A program made the translations under genes and the position numbers. The notes beneath the pieces were generated by a model, which was not told where the DNA came from, ran no database searches, and saw nothing but the letters and a program-made list of their open reading frames with translations. Shown here piece after piece: positions 11,923 to 23,125 of a DNA stretch of 64,000 nucleotides. How positions within the stretch are numbered: the first letter of the stretch is position 1; every line of letters begins with the position of its first letter. The stretch is taken from contig JADNRZ010000008.1 in assembly GCA_015501605.1 (NCBI GenBank), positions 1,922,001-1,986,000 on the forward strand, read 5' to 3'. The DNA is from Panaeolus papilionaceus (Eukaryota > Basidiomycota > Agaricomycetes > Agaricales).

Positions 11923-12468
11923 TAAATAGTTTACCTTTCCTGGGATGAACGCCAGGGGGGGTTACACCCTTTCCACCAGCAGCGCTGTTCCACTTGTCAG
12001 CACGCTTTTGACAATCTGCATTAAATTTGGAGAGAAAACGCACAGAGATGCTTCGTAGAAGCCGTCAACGGCGAGCCTCGTGTTTACGGCAATGCCGATG
12101 TAGACACCCCGGGTGACAATATTGCTATTTGCGTCGTCCGCAAATCGCCCCGATCCGCTTTCCAGCCCCTCGACCTCGCTGTCTTTCAATAGCCCTTCCG
12201 TCAACTCGGCACCCTCGCTCATCGCTGTAGTATCATTGGGTAGTGGGTTGAGATCCGAGTCCAAATCTGAGGTCAAGGAAGCCCCTGCTGTGATTAACCA
12301 GAGGCTTGGAGATAGATTATAACGTAGAAAGCGCTTGGAAAATCCTATAGCGGTCCCATCGCTGCGATTAAAAGAAGGGTATAGATGTGCTGGTGCGAGT
12401 GCAGCTTTGTAAAATTCAAGTGATTCCTTGAGGTTGTTGACGCTGATACGGATTTGAGAGTTGGCCAT
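11807..12468 (-). pseudogene. Glyoxalase/VOC-like copy 2, 3' half lost
   Basis: Exon 1 (12468-12044) encodes a normal VOC first half: MANSQIRISVNNLKESLEFY and ALAPAHLYPSFNRSDGTAIG, with a phase-2 donor at the family position. The acceptor at 11985-11986 opens exon 2 with AAGGKGVTPPGVHPRKG, matching copy 1. The W-Y ... DLEGN-IE strand and the membrane tail that should follow are missing: within about 20 codons the sequence enters the terminal repeat of the 11090-11922 element and a chimeric tail runs to a stop at 11807. The missing part is not on the other side of the element either, so a deletion accompanied or followed the insertion. The start could be the upstream ATG at 12519, but 12468 aligns with the paralogues. 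Confidence 0.7.
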
Positions 12469-12519
12469 GCGGTGTGACTTGGGATGATGGAAGTAGGGGT
12501 TTAAAAGAGAACAGTTCAT

Positions 12520-13273
12520 ACAGGAGGGAAGGGTGGTGATGTCGGTCTAATGGATTAGTCAGGGCGCTGCGCAAATGATGATAATTAACCCCCTCTGTCT
12601 GAAAAGCCTCAGGGTCACGGACTCACGGTGTTGGTGCGGGCTTGTTTCCCCTTTCACCGTGTCCGTTGAATAAGCGTTAGATCACAGCAGTCCGCGCTCC
12701 ATGTTATATCTACTTACTTATGTACCAGTCATGGAAATAATTCGTATCCATTTTCTCGCTGTGCTTTTATGTTACTGTGTTCCAGAAGTGCCAGGTCCAC
12801 TCGACATCTCGGTTTCGCCGCCTAACCTTCTCCCGTCACTATCATTGGTGAACTTGTCAACAAAAGCGGACCCTTGCATACCGGTAGGATTTGAGGAATG
12901 ATAATGGGCATGGTTTTAGCTTGATGGATGAACGTTATTCGTTGTTGAGTGTTGAATTTTGTTCTCGGTTCTACACGCCATGTTCGATTGATATTCAACA
13001 GTTTTAGTTGAGCGTGCAGACGAATCTATCGAAGAACGATACTACGTTTGGATTTAGCGTTTCGTAGACGTATATTATTCGTCATTTAGTTTGAATTTTG
13101 ATCTTGGTGTTATATACCTTATTCTATTCATCCTTGGCTCGGTAGGGGTTATGACATGGGCTCACGAGGCATTCGCTTCGTGGTGGTTGTGCCATTTACA
13201 GGAGTGCTTAGTAAGTACTGTGCCACGCGGACTTCACTTGGAAGATGGCTGCTCATCGGCTCTTAACGTCGAA
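12520..13273. other. Intergenic, no gene seen
   Basis: Divergent spacer between VOC copy 2 (minus) and the GTPase-like gene (plus). It must contain both promoters. No supported coding region. Confidence 0.5.
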
Positions 13274-14837
13274 ATGCTACCATCCTCCCTCGTCTATTTC
13301 ACTAGGCTCAAAACCCCGACGAGCACTCGAGATTACAGAAGAATAGAAGTAAATGGTCCATTAAGTCTCGTACCTGTAACACCAACAGAAGTGGAAGATC
13401 AAAATCTGGATATTGTCATGTGTGTCCTGTTTAGTTATTTATCTCGGCTAGATTTCATTGCTTAGACGCTCCTCCTCTAGTCTAACGGGTCCGACGGGTT
13501 CCGGGAAGAGCTCGGTAAGTACATCTTGTGTTATACTCTACTTCGACATCTGAAACAGATCCCTCCTCCAGTTCATCGAGTCACTGTCACCAGATCAGCG
13601 GCTGGATATATCCAAGGATTCGCTCGAAAGCGTCACTCAGGAGGTCAACTGCTATCGAATCGTCAATCTGGGATTCCAATCTAATCACGTTGATGGATCG
13701 TTTGTACTGATGGACACTCCTGGGTTCCTCGACCCCAAGCTGTCGGAGGGCCGGATAACAAAAATGATCACAGATAGTCTTGACGCTTTTCGGTGTGTAA
13801 TCATTCCATTGGACGACAGAATTGACACAGTTAATCTATGCTGAATGACAATTTCTGCCAGCACATATGCCAGCTATATTGTCGTTTTCATACTCTATTT
13901 TCAACCCATCACTGATATCCGTATCGGTGGTTCAAAACGGCATGCAGTCAAGATGCTCAAAGAGTATGTAAACCTATACCAGGCCAGCGATATCACCGTG
14001 ATTACAACTATGTGGAACACAATTTCAACCCCCAAGCAGCTTGAAGACGCTAACTGCAGGTTTGATGCTTTAAAAAATGAGATATATGCGGTCAGTAGCT
14101 TATATTTTGTCATGTCAACAATGTCATTTATGGGTTACCACTAATTTTATTAGAGTTCCGATGGTCTTGAAATCAGGGTCACCAGGTTTGACGCCATTCG
14201 TAAAGATTCTGCCTTGTCAGCGCTCGATCAAGCAGAGTATGGGTGGGATTATGACGAATTCAACTCCGATATTGTCATAGATTTACCTTATCAATCCCTC
14301 CTCTGTGACAACCTACTTGGACGAGTTATCACACTCCTGCAGCAACTCCACTTTATTGCAGAGGACAAACGGAGCGCCACCAGTGCCGGAAGTGAAAACC
14401 ATGACCTTCTCGAGATCGTGATCCAGCAGGAGAGTGTGGCATTATCGTCACTTCAGTCCTTTGTGGACGACCTTGTTGGTATTGGTGCAACTGGGCTGAT
14501 AGGTCTGCAAGCTCTGCTAGACACTCGCTATGAGGAAAACCCCCGCGCATGCACATCTCCTTGGCCGCTGCACGTGGCTCAAGATTTGCCCCTTGCACCC
14601 CCAATCCTTCTGCCTGCAGACCCTGCAGCGCTACTCTCAATCGCCTCAGATATCCATTCCAAACCCACCTTAGTGTTACCTTTACCCGTCGCTATATCCC
14701 CGAGCTTCACTGAACCTCAGATCACACCTGTGCCTACCTCATTGGTCCCTCAAGGTCAACCACTTGCACCTGATGCATCGTGCTTCACGCCCCTTATCGC
14801 AAGATTCAAAAGACGATTTAACAGGACACGGAGGTAG
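13274..14837 (+). CDS. P-loop GTPase-like protein A (G-domain protein)
   Basis: Five exons: 13274-13419, 13481-13514, 13572-13792, 13874-14090, 14154-14837. They sum to 1302 nt (433 aa). The Walker A/G1 motif GPTGSGKS is at residues 52-59 and is coded by the tiny 34-nt exon 2. G3 is DTPGF in exon 3. At the G4 position there is TTMWN instead of (N/T)KxD. The long last exon is mostly helical and ends in a Pro-rich tail. Exon layout and start (MLP...) match the second copy at 50505, which supports the model. The family looks like the fungal AIG1/septin-like G-domain proteins common in Agaricomycetes; cellular role unknown. Confidence 0.8.
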
Positions 14838-15807
14838 ATATTACGGCGTTTCGCCGGAGCATTGTAACATCGTGGTTGAGCCCACTTCTCATCTACTTCT
14901 AAGTTTCTCTATCTTTCCATCTCATTTTGATACACATGACCATACCGCTCATGCGTCGTTGGGTCCTTCAGCTTCCTTACTTGTACTCGTGTCCTATCTC
15001 TTCTTTACCCCTGCCACTGGAACACAGTATTAAGCGCTGGCGATGATAGTATCTAAAAAATTAGTCTTCGCACCAGGCCATAAGGGTATGAATTGTTTTA
15101 ATCGTAATAAGACATACCGGAGCAGGGATTAGTTCAAATTATAGGTGTTGGTTGGAGATCTAGGCACAGGTAACGACGACATTTACCTGCCTCATTTTTT
15201 TGTCGTTTTTAGCCCATGTAAGATGATGTCGTACCTTTTTGTAAACTATATCAGGCATTTACCAACCTGAGTCTCTCGAGGATTGAGTTGGACTAAGCGT
15301 TTCATCGGGGCTCTGCTGACGATGACCCTGGACGGGTGTCAATCAATATCCAAATAAACAAGATTTTACACATTGTTGTCTGCAAACAATATGCAAACGA
15401 CTGTAAATGCCACAAGCTTCTGCCTATCTTCCCTTGTGAAGAGAAATCGTCGAAAATATATGTATCTATAAATAGTTCGATATGCGCCGATGATAAGCGC
15501 TGACGATTTCCTGACAATGACGGTATTTACTATTCGCACCATAGCTGGTTAGTCTCGAGTTTAAAGGTTCTCAGAAGATAGGACACAATGGCGTGATGGC
15601 GCGAAGTAGGAATTTAAACGTTTGATTATACATACAAGACAAGGGTAACAAAAAAAAAACAAACAAGAAGCCGTGAACAACATCAGGACGGTGCTGTGGT
15701 GATATCATAATATATGCAACGACCCGAAATATATATACATAATGAGGATTCATTACTAGATATGAACATCGTAGGAGTTGTCATGACGAGGTTCGAAAAG
15801 CTTTGGT
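14838..15807. other. Intergenic, no gene seen
   Basis: About 1 kb between two 3' ends (GTPase-like gene on plus, transporter on minus). Only short, unsupported ORFs; some A/T-rich runs consistent with 3' flanks. Confidence 0.5.
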
Positions 15808-17203
15808 TCAGGAAGTCAATGACTCGACCTTCTTGGAGAAAATCCCAAGAGGCAGATGAACGATGGCCATGTCCTCGCTTGCAAGAAGCTCGCTGAGCCC
15901 GATATAGAACGCAACGCAGGCCGTGATAACACCCAATCCACCTCCGCCCTTGGTAGCACTAAAGCGAGTGAATATGAGTACATGAGACAAGGACGACAAA
16001 AAAAGCATGCTCACCTGACGCTGTGAGCGAAGTCGCCAGCGGCGAGGAAAATGAACGTGATGGTCAAGAGTGCGAATAGGATGACGAACGCGACGTTCTT
16101 CCTCAACGTCACAATGCTGAAATGAAAGAAAATAACAGGTCAGCGCCAGGTTTGGATAGCGGTGACATTTATTTCACTCACCAAAGCAGGAATGTGATGA
16201 TCGCCCAAGTGGTAAGGTATATGCCTAGAGCGCTTTTGAATTCGTTGGGGTCATCGTATGCGGCAGCGACTCCAGTGAAGGGGAGAAGAATGGTGGCATA
16301 CGACATCCAGAAGGAGCCATACAAGGTGAAAGCTAAAGTTTGGAAGGAGATGATGAGTTAGCTTATTGTCGCAATCTTGCAATTGGAACAAAGTGGGGAA
16401 GGAATGGAGGAAAGGACGATGACGAAACCATAACCGAAATCACAAGTAAGGCAGGATAAGGGCAGGGACGGTCATAGGAATGAAATAGAAAGATGGGTCA
16501 ACACCACCTGCCATACCTCACAATGACCTTGCCTAGCCACAGTCTCCCCGTACCAAGCAAAACGCCAAGCGGAGACGAAAGTTCACCGGCGCCTGAACAT
16601 TAACCCGCTGTGGGGAAAACTAAATTCAATGACGGGCGGGATATCTTTGATGCCAGTGTCAATGTGGATACCATGGCAGATACGGATATCGAGAAACCCG
16701 AAAGTTGACATGAATGCAGCGTGAAAATTTACAAGAAATGGGGGAGGAGGCGAGTAAAGGGAAGGAACGCAGGCAAGGGAGCAAGCGTACCGGTGCCACC
16801 AAAGACATTCCCCCTCGGGAACTCCCACATTCCTGCTAGCAGTTGTGCGAGACCACCACAGAAGATAGCCATGCCGAGGACGACATTGGGGGTCTGGATG
16901 CCACGGGCTTGGAGATTATAAAGCGAAAGGATTAAAGTTGTTGAGGCAAATGCGAAAAGGCCGCTGCTCAATAGTATTAGGCGTGTATAAACGTCGAGAA
17001 ATGAGGACCATAAGGTGGACTTACAGTGTGCCGGGGTTGCCAACTGATGTAGGGTGGACGGCTTGAGCGAAGGATTGTGGCAGAACGTCAGCGCGGCCAA
17101 GCGATGCCTGTGGGGAGTTGGCGTGCATCGTCAAGCTCCCCTTCTCCACGTCCTCCGTGTAAGATGCCTTAGCGGCATCCCGATGCAAACAGTTGCACGA
17201 CAT
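15808..17203 (-). CDS. GPR1/FUN34/YaaH family transporter (acetate/ammonium type)
   Basis: Five exons: 17203-17025, 16963-16791, 16332-16182, 16116-16015, 15958-15808. They sum to 756 nt (251 aa). The start at 17203 has the better context (CACCATG); an in-frame ATG lies 12 nt upstream. After a ~50-residue polar N-terminus comes NPGTLGLFAFASTT, a variant of the family signature NPAPLGL. Then six membrane segments with family features: GMAIFCGGLAQLLAGMWEF, GNVFGGTAFTLYGSFWMSYA, LGIYLTTWAIITFLL, and a final VITACVAFYIGLSELL. Known members move acetate/succinate or ammonia across the plasma or mitochondrial membrane. Intron 2 is 458 nt, unusually long for this locus, but splicing across it restores the conserved sequence exactly. 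Confidence 0.9.
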
Positions 17204-17571
17204 GGTGAAATTCAAAAACGATGGGTTTGGTGTTAGGACGCAACAAAGTCGCGGTAGAAACGTTGTTGGTGAGGGACTTGCGAGGGCGAAGATGATGGGG
17301 AAGAAAAGAGAAACCTAGGTGGATGAAAGTAACGAATGGTCCCTTTTAAAATTCAAGGAAGATTCGATCCTGCAACCCATAACGAGCGTTGCAAACCTCA
17401 AGACCAAGCTGTCAGCGGTTCCGCTCATTTCGAATGGAACTACTCCAGCTGAGCGGAACTTGGCAAACACTGATTTTCCCAAAAGGTTGTCAATAATGAT
17501 AGGCGTTAAACAGAGTAATTAATTCCCTCGATCTCCTTATCAATTCCGTGTATAGCGTCGAATGACTAGTC

Positions 17572-17839
17572 TTAGTCGGAATAACGATGAGGCATATCCG
17601 ACGAGGGGAACCAGTACGGCTTTGAGCTCTGGACCAACGCTTCACTGAAACGTGTAGCGGCTTTGTGAAACCCGCAGAACTTGGCAGAAATGAACAAGGA
17701 AATTGTGGTGGACATGTTGTAGAGAAGGAGAAGAGGCAAGTAAATGACTGCAGGCACCACAGAGCGTACTCCACTGAATGAGCAGGCACGTGAGGTGGAC
17801 GACTTACATAACGTCGCCGTCATGAACATTGCCGCGCAT
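17572..17839 (-). CDS. Possible small membrane protein
   Basis: A two-exon model, 17839-17808 and 17773-17572 (234 nt, 77 aa), with a 34-nt intron (short even for this genome) whose junction keeps the frame open. The product has one hydrophobic segment, VVPAVIYLPLLLLYNMSTTI, followed by a polar tail. No family recognised. It lies between the transporter and VOC copy 3, on the same strand. It could be a chance ORF. Confidence 0.3.
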
Positions 17840-18028
17840 CCGCGCGAGGAGAGCAGGAACGCCCCAGCGCTTAGGTCATGTCCGCAACTGAATACTGGCT
17901 CGTACTAATTTAATTTAAGAATGGGATGTTTAGACCCTAGATATATAGACGGTATTTAGTTTTTTGTTGAGCAGGGGTCACACTACCTAAATTACAAGTT
18001 CCAAATCAATCACAAATGCACATTAATT

Positions 18029-18729
18029 TCATTTTCGAGGCTTTGCCGCACGGACCATGAAATAGATGAGGGCAAAATAACAGAACCAGAAGACTCCCCT
18101 GATAATGTATCTATGTTTCGGGATGGTACAGACCATTTCGACTGTACGACCGTCTGGGTCTTGGATTGCGACACCATAGTGGAACCTTCCACGTTTCGGA
18201 CGGTAGGCCGCAGGCAAAATAACTTTGGCCCCAGCGGAGCTAGTGGATTAGTGGACGTTTACAGAGTTGTAAGTGGGATGTAATTGTCGCAAAAACTCTT
18301 TATGACATACGTGGTTATCTTCTCGAACTCGTCGACTGCCTCCCACTTATCGGTGGTAAAGCGGATATGAACATCTCGAGAGACATTGAATGTCCCGTTA
18401 TCCCTCTTTTCATCCGACTCAAGATATGCGGCCTCCATTAACCCCAAATCCTCATCCTCGCCTTCCTCTAGTTTGATATTGTCCCCCTGTCCTAATTTGC
18501 TATACCTCGGACTTAACCAAGGCTTCATCAACGGCACTTTTGTGTCCACCAATACGAAGAACGGCTCTCGCTTGTACAGCCCAAATGCCCATAAGTATCC
18601 AAACCCAACAGCCGTTTTATCAGCAGACTTCGCTGTGAGTTTGATTCCAGCAGGTTTGAGAGCAGCCGTGTAGAACGCAGTGAGCTCTTGCAGGTTTGAG
18701 ACGTGGATTCTGGTTTCGACGTGTTCCAT
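18029..18729 (-). CDS. Glyoxalase/VOC-like protein 3, tail-anchored
   Basis: Exons 18729-18311 and 18239-18029 (630 nt, 209 aa), phase-2 intron of 71 nt. The N-terminal strand RIHVSNLQELTAFYTAALKP has the His expected as first metal ligand of VOC enzymes. NVSRDVHIRF in the middle and GVAIQDPDGRTVEMV near the end are the other family strands (Glu of TVEMV is the usual last ligand). The centre is an acidic insert (LEEGEDEDLG). The C-terminus GVFWFCYFALIYFMVRAAKP is a single hydrophobic segment with a basic tail, consistent with tail anchoring. A TATA-like sequence (TATATATA) is about 60 bp upstream. Substrate unknown. Confidence 0.82.
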
Positions 18730-19430
18730 GTTGCTGATGGTCCTGGGTAAGGAAACGGGAAACGAAAAAAGATGGTTTTTGTACTATATATACATACGAC
18801 GAGGACGTGGAAAGTGCAGTATATCCATGGCAGCTGGTACAATTATAGTTCCAGAAACGCACGAATTCTCTGCTGTGAGAGCCCGCTAGACATCCGACTG
18901 CCCTTGTGCTCTCGTATAGCGGTATCAAAACAGCGGTTTTAATCAAGGCTCGAGGAGGATTCCAATACGCATTAACTTGTCACTAGTCACACGAATCGTT
19001 GAATTTTATGTGGGCAGTATGTGCTGCACGAGTTGCTGAGGGTGAGAATACCCCTTTTCCGTTTACAACGGTACTTATCTAAAATGAATATAAATTTAGA
19101 GTATGCAACGAAACTTGATTGATTCGAACTGACAAAGCATAAACTTATCCATGAACTTGCGAGTCCAGTGCTCCGAGAACCCCATAGGCGTTCGATGAGT
19201 AGCTTGATTAAGTACCTGTGACATCATTTTACGAACATCGTCCTCACCATTTCCTATAATTTAGGCACATCTCTCTGCTATTCTTTTGGAATCCAACAAA
19301 ATGGGTCGAGTAAAATGGGTCAATAGTTGATTAAACGGGGTGAATTATACACTTTCTGACTCCAACTTCAAAAAGGATCAACAAATATTTATATTCCTCG
19401 CTACACACACGCGAGTCAGAAGGTAAGGAA
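18730..19430. other. Intergenic, no gene seen
   Basis: Spacer between VOC copies 3 and 4. The part next to 18729 holds a TATA-like stretch around 18781-18797; otherwise no supported feature. Confidence 0.5.
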
Positions 19431-20113
19431 CTACTTATAAGATCGAAACATATAGTAGAGGAAAAGGCAATATAAAATCAAGAAAACAATCCTGCCCATA
19501 TACCAATATCTGGGCGTTTCGCATATCATTTCCATTGAGCGACCGTCTGGGTCTTGGATCATTACGCCGTAGTGGAACCTCCCTCGCTTCGGACGGTAGG
19601 CTGCCGGGAGGATGAATCTGGCACCAAGAGAACTGGCACGCGAAAGGCAAGTTGATCAATGAGCAAGAATTACAGACATGGTTTTGAGCCGTACCTAACA
19701 ACCTTCTCAAAATCGTCGACTACATGCTTGTCAACGGTCTCAAAGTGGATGTGAACATCCCGCGAAACATTGAATTCCCCACCAAGTTTATTCCTCTCCA
19801 ACTGGTAACGATAGGCGTTCCCCATCAACTCTGGATCCGCCTCGTCGTCTCCTTCTAACTCAATCTTTGGTGCATGCCGTCCTTTGGTCGACTTCGGGGT
19901 CAACACCTTCATCAATGGCACTTTGGTATCCACTAATATGAGGAGAGGTCGCGACGTCTTGAGAGGCTTCCAAGTAATGTCCCCAAACCCTACCGCTTCA
20001 TTGTCGCCGTACTCAGCTACAATTCCGAGCCTAGCAGGTTTGAGCACGGCCTCATAGAAGGCTGTTATCTTTTTTAGGTCCGAGACGTGAATACGAGTCT
20101 CAACGTGCTGCAT
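19431..20113 (-). CDS. Glyoxalase/VOC-like protein 4, tail-anchored
   Basis: Exons 20113-19695 and 19632-19431 (621 nt, 206 aa), phase-2 intron of 62 nt. It is closest to copy 3: RIHVSDLKKITAFYEAVLKP at the start, NVSRDVHIHFE mid-protein, and after the intron PAAYRPKRGRFHYGVMIQDP with DPDGRSMEM. Putative ligands His (strand 1) and Glu (SMEM) are kept. The last 25 residues (RIVFLILYCLFLYYMFRSYK) are a membrane segment with a basic end. A TACCTAGGTA palindrome is about 60 bp upstream of the ATG. Confidence 0.82.
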
Positions 20114-20565
20114 ATCGCTGAGATTGAGGGGTGTAAGAAAGAGAGGAATTAAAAAGGACGTAAATGGGCTATACCTAGGTATATAGTTGTCCCGCGTGGA
20201 AATCGCCCCGTACCACTAGAAAATGGTATAATTATAGCTGAAGGTGCATGATGTCCCAGGTTCCTACCTAGCCGCTACTCCCACGCACCAAATAGTATTT
20301 ACAGTGTTCCGCATGTTCATATAATTCTCAGTCGACCATCGATAAATAAGGCAGAGGATGACGTTTAGACGCAGTGCTGAGCCCTGTACCTGAGCTAAGG
20401 TATTGGGTTGAATATTCACTTTCAATTCCAATGTCGTAGTTGAAGCACCGAACGATATCAGACGTCATACCGTTTATACCGGTGATTGTGCATCTACAAG
20501 TGTATAAAGATAGAATCAGGCTGAGGAACACAATGGACTCGTAAGATTGGACACGTGTCACAGAA

Positions 20566-21256
20566 TCATTTTCGATACGCCTGAGCCACGCGGGATAAAA
20601 AGTAGAGGAAAAAACAATAGCTAATCAAGAACATAGTCATGGTAAACCACCTGTAATTCGGCACGTTGTATACCATTTCAACTGTGCGGCCATCTGGATC
20701 TCGGACTGCGACATTATAGTGGATCCCCCATGCCCCTGGTTTCTGACGGTAAGAGGCCCGATAGATGACCTGAGCACCAGCAGCACTGGAAAGTCAGGGG
20801 TTACTGGCCTGCAACGGGACGTTATTGGAAATATTCAAATGCATACCTTGTTATCCTTTCAAATTCGTCAACCGCGTTTCTAATATCGGTTACCAAGCGA
20901 ATATAAACGTTTCCAGAGACATTGCGGTTCGTCCCATCCAAATCCCTGTCGACCCCTATTGATTCTGGATCTACATCTTCGTGTTCGACATTCTGGGCGC
21001 TTTCCTCGTTATCACCTTCGTATTTGAACTCTTTCATCAACGGTAAATCCATGCCCACCAATGTTAGGAAAGGCGTTGAACTCCTGCCTTTGCCAGCGAG
21101 CCGCCATGTGGATAAGTATCCAAAACCAGCCGTTGTTTGATTAGTGGACCCGGATATGAGACGAATTCCGGCAGGCTTGAGCGCAGCCTCGTAGAATGCT
21201 GTCATCTCTTTCAAGTTCGAAACGTGGAATCGAAAGTCAACAGTTTCCGGATACAT
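20566..21256 (-). CDS. Glyoxalase/VOC-like protein 5, tail-anchored
   Basis: Exons 21256-20847 and 20785-20566 (630 nt, 209 aa), phase-2 intron of 61 nt. The start is FRFHVSNLKEMTAFYEAALK, keeping the strand-1 His; the second exon has AAGAQVIYRASYRQKPG, then HYNVAVRDPDGRTVEMV. The C-terminal segment MTMFLISYCFFLYFLSRVAQ is hydrophobic and followed by AYRK. It differs from copies 3 and 4 mainly in the acidic middle loop. Intact by sequence. Confidence 0.82.
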
Positions 21257-21933
21257 AACGTCGAATGTAATAGAGTGAAGAGAAGTGGGTGTACCAGGAA
21301 TGCGCCTTTGAGGTTATATACGTATATCGGCGAGTCAGGCGGAGAAACCGAGGACATCGCTGGAGCTGGTGCAATTATAGGATGATCTACATGTCATCGC
21401 TATCTGCACGCTCAACTGCGTCATTTGTCACGAACACTCCAGGGCACAAGGACATCAATACAGACAGGCCTCGTGAGCGTACCATGGAGAGGTGCCTATA
21501 CTAGGCTGCAGCATGGTACTTGTTGTGTTGAGCCTGGAATGTTGTCTCTTTATAGAGGTAATGGTGATAAAGTTAGATCAACTGTCTTAAATAGAGCTTT
21601 TCCCACACGGGCGTAGTTCGTAGTTCGCTAACGTCCTACATCATCGCAAAGTTTTTGTTAAGTCATACTGCTCTCGCAACAGTTGACACAATATGCACGA
21701 GAGAAACACAGGCAAAGCCTTATTCATATTAGAAGTTAACCATATTAGTTGTATAAAACTAAATCCCTTCACGAATAATTTCTCAATTTCAAAAAGTTTA
21801 ATTCACGTTGAAGGGTCATACAAGCAAAAGTAATTATCGGAGCTGAAGAGCTCGATCGTCACGAAACGACGAGAACTGACGCTGAGAAGGGGATACCGTG
21901 AGAATTGTCATCGTTTCCGAAATAATGAGGGAC
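21257..21933. other. Intergenic, no gene seen
   Basis: Upstream flank of VOC copy 5 and 3' flank of the lectin remnant. Short unsupported ORFs only. Confidence 0.5.
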
Positions 21934-22326
21934 TCATCCGATGACAATGTTACACCGAAGGTCGTTGCCGTCAGTTTTGGTGAAATTTGCTTCGACGGTC
22001 CTACCTTATATTTTATAGACAGTGTAGCTGGAGAGCTATTTTGCGCGCTGGGGTCTGCGTGGTCCGGTGTAGTACTCGGGGAGGGGAGGAACGCAGCAGT
22101 CTTTGGTGAGGTTACTAATAACGTCGCACCGGCGCACGTAGCTGTGGACACCTAGGGCGGCGGTGAAAACATTCCCATTTTCTGCGGCAAATCGGAGCAT
22201 CCCAGAAGTACCACTGCTGATCATGTTAAAGGACATGTTCGTCGACCAGGTACCGCCAACCGGATAGATGAACGTGGGTCCGGTCTCTAGGATGTCACAA
22301 GCATTGACTTCTTGATCCAATGGGTA
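21934..22326 (-). pseudogene. Fruit-body lectin (FB_lectin / Agaricus bisporus lectin family) remnant
   Basis: The minus-strand frame from 22326 reads GGTWSTN, SGTSGMLRFAAENGNVFTAA, GVHSYVRRCDVISNL, then YY, and after two breaks GRTVEANFTKTDGNDLRCNI and VIG-stop at 21934. The order and spacing match the FB_lectin fold, which binds T-antigen-type glycans. Two in-frame stops (TAG then TAA) interrupt the last third, between the YY segment and GRTVE, and no intron removes them. The first ~25 residues expected for the family are not found; VOC copy 6 ends only ~125 bp upstream. I read it as a truncated, decayed copy. Confidence 0.72.
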
Positions 22327-22450
22327 CGCTAGGATTTATATAAATTGTATTAGTTTACATATCTACATAACTACATATTCGTATCGCATAACACAAAAAC
22401 CGCAACAGTCGATTTCTATGAATACAGAGCCTTATCTCATCATCACCGCA

Positions 22451-23125
22451 TTACATACGACGCATATAAAAAGTAAACATGTGGTAGCAAATGAGGACAA
22501 AAATCACCATCTTGGTCACCCATCCGTACTTGCCAGAGACGAGGGGAGATGACCTACAGGCCACCTCGATCGAACGGCCTTCGGAGTCCTGAATGATAGC
22601 GTTGTAGTACCATCTTCCATTATATAAACTGGGTCGACGCGCAGCTTGTAAAACACCTTTAGCACCAGCGGCACTGTAATTTAAAAAGATTAGAAATTCA
22701 AGTCAGGAAGTTAGGTTTGAGTTGGCGAGTACTTACATCGCAGACTCGTAGAAATGGTCTACGTTGGCTCTCCGTCTAGTAGGGAGGCAGATATGAATAT
22801 TCTTGGTCACACCTTCATCAGCGTCGTTGTCTCCTTTCTCCAACATGTTGAAGCTTTGGGTATCCAACAACGGTGAAGTGTCGTCTGCTTTCGCTACACC
22901 AGCCGGCGATTGTGCGAGAGGGTCTATGGTCAAAGGTGCACCGGGTGCGATGAGCCAAATGAAGATGCGAGCTTTGCATAGCCGCTTGCGGCCAAATCCG
23001 ACAGCAAGCCCATCTGGGCGCGTTAGGACCGGGTGTAGACCAAGTGGTTCAAGTGCGGCCTTGTAGAGTACAATCGCATCCTCGAGATTGGCGACACGGA
23101 TACGAAGTTCGGTGTTGTGGTGCAT
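22451..23125 (-). CDS. Glyoxalase/VOC-like protein 6, tail-anchored
   Basis: Exons 23125-22737 and 22673-22451 (612 nt, 203 aa), phase-2 intron of 63 nt. The start MHHNTELRIRVANLEDAIVL is chosen because it aligns with the paralogues; the ORF is open upstream to 23341. The strand-1 His is Arg here, as in no other copy. The second exon has AAGAKGVLQAARRPSLYNGR, WYYNAIIQDSEGRSIEVAC and a hydrophobic end (MVIFVLICYHMFTFYMRRM). It is nearer copies 1 and 2 than 3-5 (RPDGLAVGFGRK, WLIAPGAP). A TACCTAGGTATAAAA-type sequence lies about 110-130 bp upstream. Confidence 0.8.
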
